In this document: piece by piece, positions 62,077 through 64,000 of the stretch
Position numbering within the stretch: position 1 is the stretch's first letter
Layout of the letters: every line of letters starts with the position of its first letter
Assembly: GCF_001746205.1 (NCBI RefSeq)
Contig: NZ_MDCO01000009.1
Span: 310,001 to 374,000 of the forward strand
Direction of reading: 5' to 3'
Origin: Brachyspira hampsonii
GTDB taxonomy: Bacteria > Spirochaetota > Brachyspiria > Brachyspirales > Brachyspiraceae
Length of the DNA: 64,000 nucleotides
The notes under the pieces: model-generated
Databases searched by the model: none
What the model saw: only the letters and a program-made list of their open reading frames with translations
Told to the model about the DNA's origin: nothing
Made by a program: the position numbers and the translations under genes

Positions 62077-62775
62077 TCATAAAAATTGAATATAAGGTAT
62101 AAGTAAAACAAGTAAAATAGAATAAATTAAAGCAGGAAGAAAATCTCCTGTTTTTATTTTAGTTAATTTTAATAAATTTATTCCTATCATCATAACTGTA
62201 GCTCCGCCGACAGCAGAAACTTCATTAAGCATTGTTTCAGAAACATAAGGCTCTAAAAAAGATGAAAGTATAGTTAAAGCACCTTGATATACAAATATGC
62301 TTATTATAGAAAAAGCAACTCCTATACCATAAACTGTAGACATAAATACTGCAACAAATCCGTCTATTACACTTTTAGTGAATATTAAATCATATATACC
62401 CTGAGTTCCTGCCTGAAATGACCCTAATATAGACATAGAGCCTGAACAGAAAAGTATTGAAGAAGTTAAAAATCCTAAAGCAAAATTACCTGAATTTTCC
62501 TTAAAAGCAAATTTATTTTTTAAGAACTCGCCGAAAGATTCTATTTTTTCTTCTATCCTAAAAAATGTGCCTGTAACTCCTCCAAGCATTATTGACACAG
62601 CAAATATCAATATATGCTTTGTAATTATAGCCATAGTTATACCGATAGTAAGAGATATTATACCTGCTGCTATAAAAACAGGTTCTTCATACCTTTTTGA
62701 TAATTTATTTTTAAATGCAAAACCTATAACAGAACCTACAAGAACTGCTATCATATTAACGAAAACAGCTATCAT
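62077..62775 (-). CDS. DUF554 family membrane protein (YdfK-like)
   Basis: A 232-residue polytopic membrane protein with about six to seven helices. It contains the DUF554 features NMIAVLVGSVIGFAFKNKLS near the start, the glycine-rich GITMAIITK and MLGGVTGTFFRIEEKIESFG blocks, and GFLTSSILFCSGSMSILGSF. The family is uncharacterised and widespread. AGGA precedes the ATG. It sits upstream of the 373-residue hypothetical gene on the same strand. Confidence 0.83.
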   Translation of the reverse strand: MIAVFVNMIAVLVGSVIGFAFKNKLSKRYEEPVFIAAGIISLTIGITMAIITKHILIFAVSIMLGGVTGTFFRIEEKIESFGEFLKNKFAFKENSGNFALGFLTSSILFCSGSMSILGSFQAGTQGIYDLIFTKSVIDGFVAVFMSTVYGIGVAFSIISIFVYQGALTILSSFLEPYVSETMLNEVSAVGGATVMMIGINLLKLTKIKTGDFLPALIYSILLVLLIPYIQFL

Positions 62776-62850
62776 ACTTTAATCCTAACATTATTATGAT
62801 ATATAATTTGCTATATAAATTAAATAATATAATACTTCTTTTAAATTTTA

Positions 62851-63384
62851 TCAACAGTAATTTTTAATGCTTTCATAAAATTTTTTAAAAGTATTATCAA
62901 TACTATCTTCCCAACTGTTATGAGTGAATATAATATGTGATGATTCTCTGTATAAACTGTCTCTTTGCTTAGATAATTCCAATAATTTATTTTTATCCTT
63001 TGCAAGAAGAGGTCTTTGGGCAGGATCTATATTTTCAAGTATGATCTCAGGTTTTCTATCTACAAAAATAGTAAATCCTTTATCCCTCATAATATTTCTA
63101 TTTTTTTCAGAGAGAACTATACCTCCGCCTGTAGATATAACAGCATTACTTAAAAGACTTAATTCATGCAATACTTCACTTTCAATATTTCTAAAATAAT
63201 CCTCTCCATTATTAGCAAAAATATCTGTTATAGTTCTACCCTCTTTATTTTCTATAAAAGAATCCATATCGTACAGATTATAATTTAATTTTTCAGCAAG
63301 CATTTTTGATAATGCACTTTTTCCGCATCCAGGCAAACCTATAATAAATATAATTTTATTATTTTTTATATTTTTATTATTCAT
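62851..63384 (-). CDS. aroK: shikimate kinase
   Basis: A 177-residue kinase that phosphorylates shikimate on the way to chorismate. The P-loop is GLPGCGKSAL (16-25), with DMDSFIE as the second binding motif, STGGGIVL near 80, and the DPAQRPLLA lid segment. The start is the ATG at 63384, which overlaps the pheA stop codon and so implies translational coupling; a GTG at 63393 is in frame. A weak GGGTG lies upstream. It pairs with prephenate dehydratase in aromatic amino-acid synthesis. Confidence 0.92.
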   Translation of the reverse strand: MNNKNIKNNKIIFIIGLPGCGKSALSKMLAEKLNYNLYDMDSFIENKEGRTITDIFANNGEDYFRNIESEVLHELSLLSNAVISTGGGIVLSEKNRNIMRDKGFTIFVDRKPEIILENIDPAQRPLLAKDKNKLLELSKQRDSLYRESSHIIFTHNSWEDSIDNTFKKFYESIKNYC

Positions 63385-64000
63385 TATAAACACCCAAAAT
63401 AATTAAATTTTCAACACTTTTTCTAAACTCTTCAAACTTTGACTCATTCTTTTTAAAATCACCTGTCATATCAATATAAAAATAATACTGCCATTTTCTT
63501 TCAACATGCGGACGGCTCACTATAGAAGTTAAATTAAAACTTTTTAATTTCTCCAAAGAATCCGCCAAACTTCCTTCTTCATGCGGCAGAAGAAATCTGA
63601 TAGTCATTTTATTGCCTGTCGTTAAAGCATTATCATAATTAGCAACTATAATGAAACGAGTGGTATTGCCTTTAATATTTTCAATATTTTCTTCAAGCAT
63701 TTCTAAATCATAAATTTTGCAAGAATGCTTATTAGAAATGGAAGCCATTGTTTTATCATCTCCATTAGAAACTATGAATGCTGCCTCTGCTGTATTAGAT
63801 GCTGTTAACTCTTTAAAATTATTTTCTTTTATAAAATTAGAGCATTGCTTTAAAGCCTGATGATGAGATATTACTTTTTTAATATCTTTTATACTAGTAC
63901 CTTTTTTTGCCATAAGTCCGTATTCTATAGGAAGATAAACTTCTCCGACTATTTTACAATTATAATCAGCGAGTATATCCAAAACTTCATTAACCATTCC
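63377..64000 (-). CDS. pheA: prephenate dehydratase, C-terminal part (cut by the window edge)
   Basis: The last 207 codons of a prephenate dehydratase run to the right edge on the minus strand. The catalytic-domain end is seen as SNTAEAAFIVSNGD with ISNKHSCKIYDLEML, and the conserved TTRFIIV (the TRF motif) near residue 115 of the visible part. An ACT-type regulatory domain follows (RFLLPHEEGSLADSLEKL, then ESRP-like SRPHVERKWQYYFYID), which binds phenylalanine for feedback inhibition. The N-terminal part (and any chorismate mutase domain) is outside. Its stop overlaps the aroK start by eight bases. Confidence 0.88.
   Translation of the reverse strand, partial: GMVNEVLDILADYNCKIVGEVYLPIEYGLMAKKGTSIKDIKKVISHHQALKQCSNFIKENNFKELTASNTAEAAFIVSNGDDKTMASISNKHSCKIYDLEMLEENIENIKGNTTRFIIVANYDNALTTGNKMTIRFLLPHEEGSLADSLEKLKSFNLTSIVSRPHVERKWQYYFYIDMTGDFKKNESKFEEFRKSVENLIILGVYNE

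Overview
Organism: The window is very AT-rich and gene-dense. It carries many TPR and ankyrin-repeat proteins, low-GC-adapted housekeeping genes, secreted or outer-membrane proteins with signal peptides, and a methyl-accepting chemotaxis protein. Together with the protein sequences, this points to an anaerobic spirochaete of the Brachyspira type. That assignment is my inference from recognised families and composition, not from a marker gene such as 16S rRNA; no rRNA or tRNA gene was seen. Layout 0-15 kb: a GH57 fragment at the left edge, glmS, a 197-bp MITE-like element, dgt, a DUF285-type gene remnant beside a 69-bp tandem repeat, purF, a purC-purE operon on the minus strand, an AAA ATPase plus TOPRIM pair of the kind seen in OLD-like defence systems, a small zinc ribbon, a DUF815 ATPase, a chemotaxis receptor, glyQ, and a complete two-gene encapsulin nanocompartment (encapsulated ferritin plus shell). 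Layout 15-33 kb: TPR and membrane proteins, a secreted PepSY-like protein behind an 11-bp-phased repeat array, a UvrD/PcrA helicase, ispG, two unknown TPR-associated genes, an outer-membrane barrel, the c-di-AMP module (cdaA-ybbR) followed by NusG_II and Gx-transporter genes, then a minus-strand operon of two barrels and a metzincin-like lipoprotein. Layout 33-49 kb: an alpha/beta hydrolase, TPR and ankyrin proteins, a GldA/GldF-like ABC transporter, a HEAT-repeat secreted protein, the dhaK-dhaL-dhaM dihydroxyacetone kinase operon, two more PepSY-like paralogues, a LtaS-like sulfatase, an M20 amidohydrolase and a HAD phosphatase. Layout 49-64 kb: an FkbM methyltransferase behind a leader with a short ORF and terminator, purL, a VOC protein, an exported amidohydrolase, a MATE remnant, an EF-G paralogue with a 46-codon upstream ORF, a PTS EIIA-zinc-ribbon fusion, a FlgD-Ig lipoprotein, a DUF554 protein, aroK and the 3' part of pheA. 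How it works together: purine synthesis (purF, purC, purE, purL) is spread over four loci in both orientations. Envelope and signalling functions dominate the rest. The most unusual signals are (1) -10 boxes sitting only 5-9 bases before start codons, suggesting leaderless transcripts at purF, cdaA, a hydrolase and two upstream ORFs; (2) the matching phased repeat arrays upstream of two PepSY-like genes; (3) the ATPase-TOPRIM module with a palindrome at its start; (4) the encapsulin operon; (5) the PTS-EIIA/zinc-ribbon fusion; and (6) the mobile-element and repeat scars around dgt.
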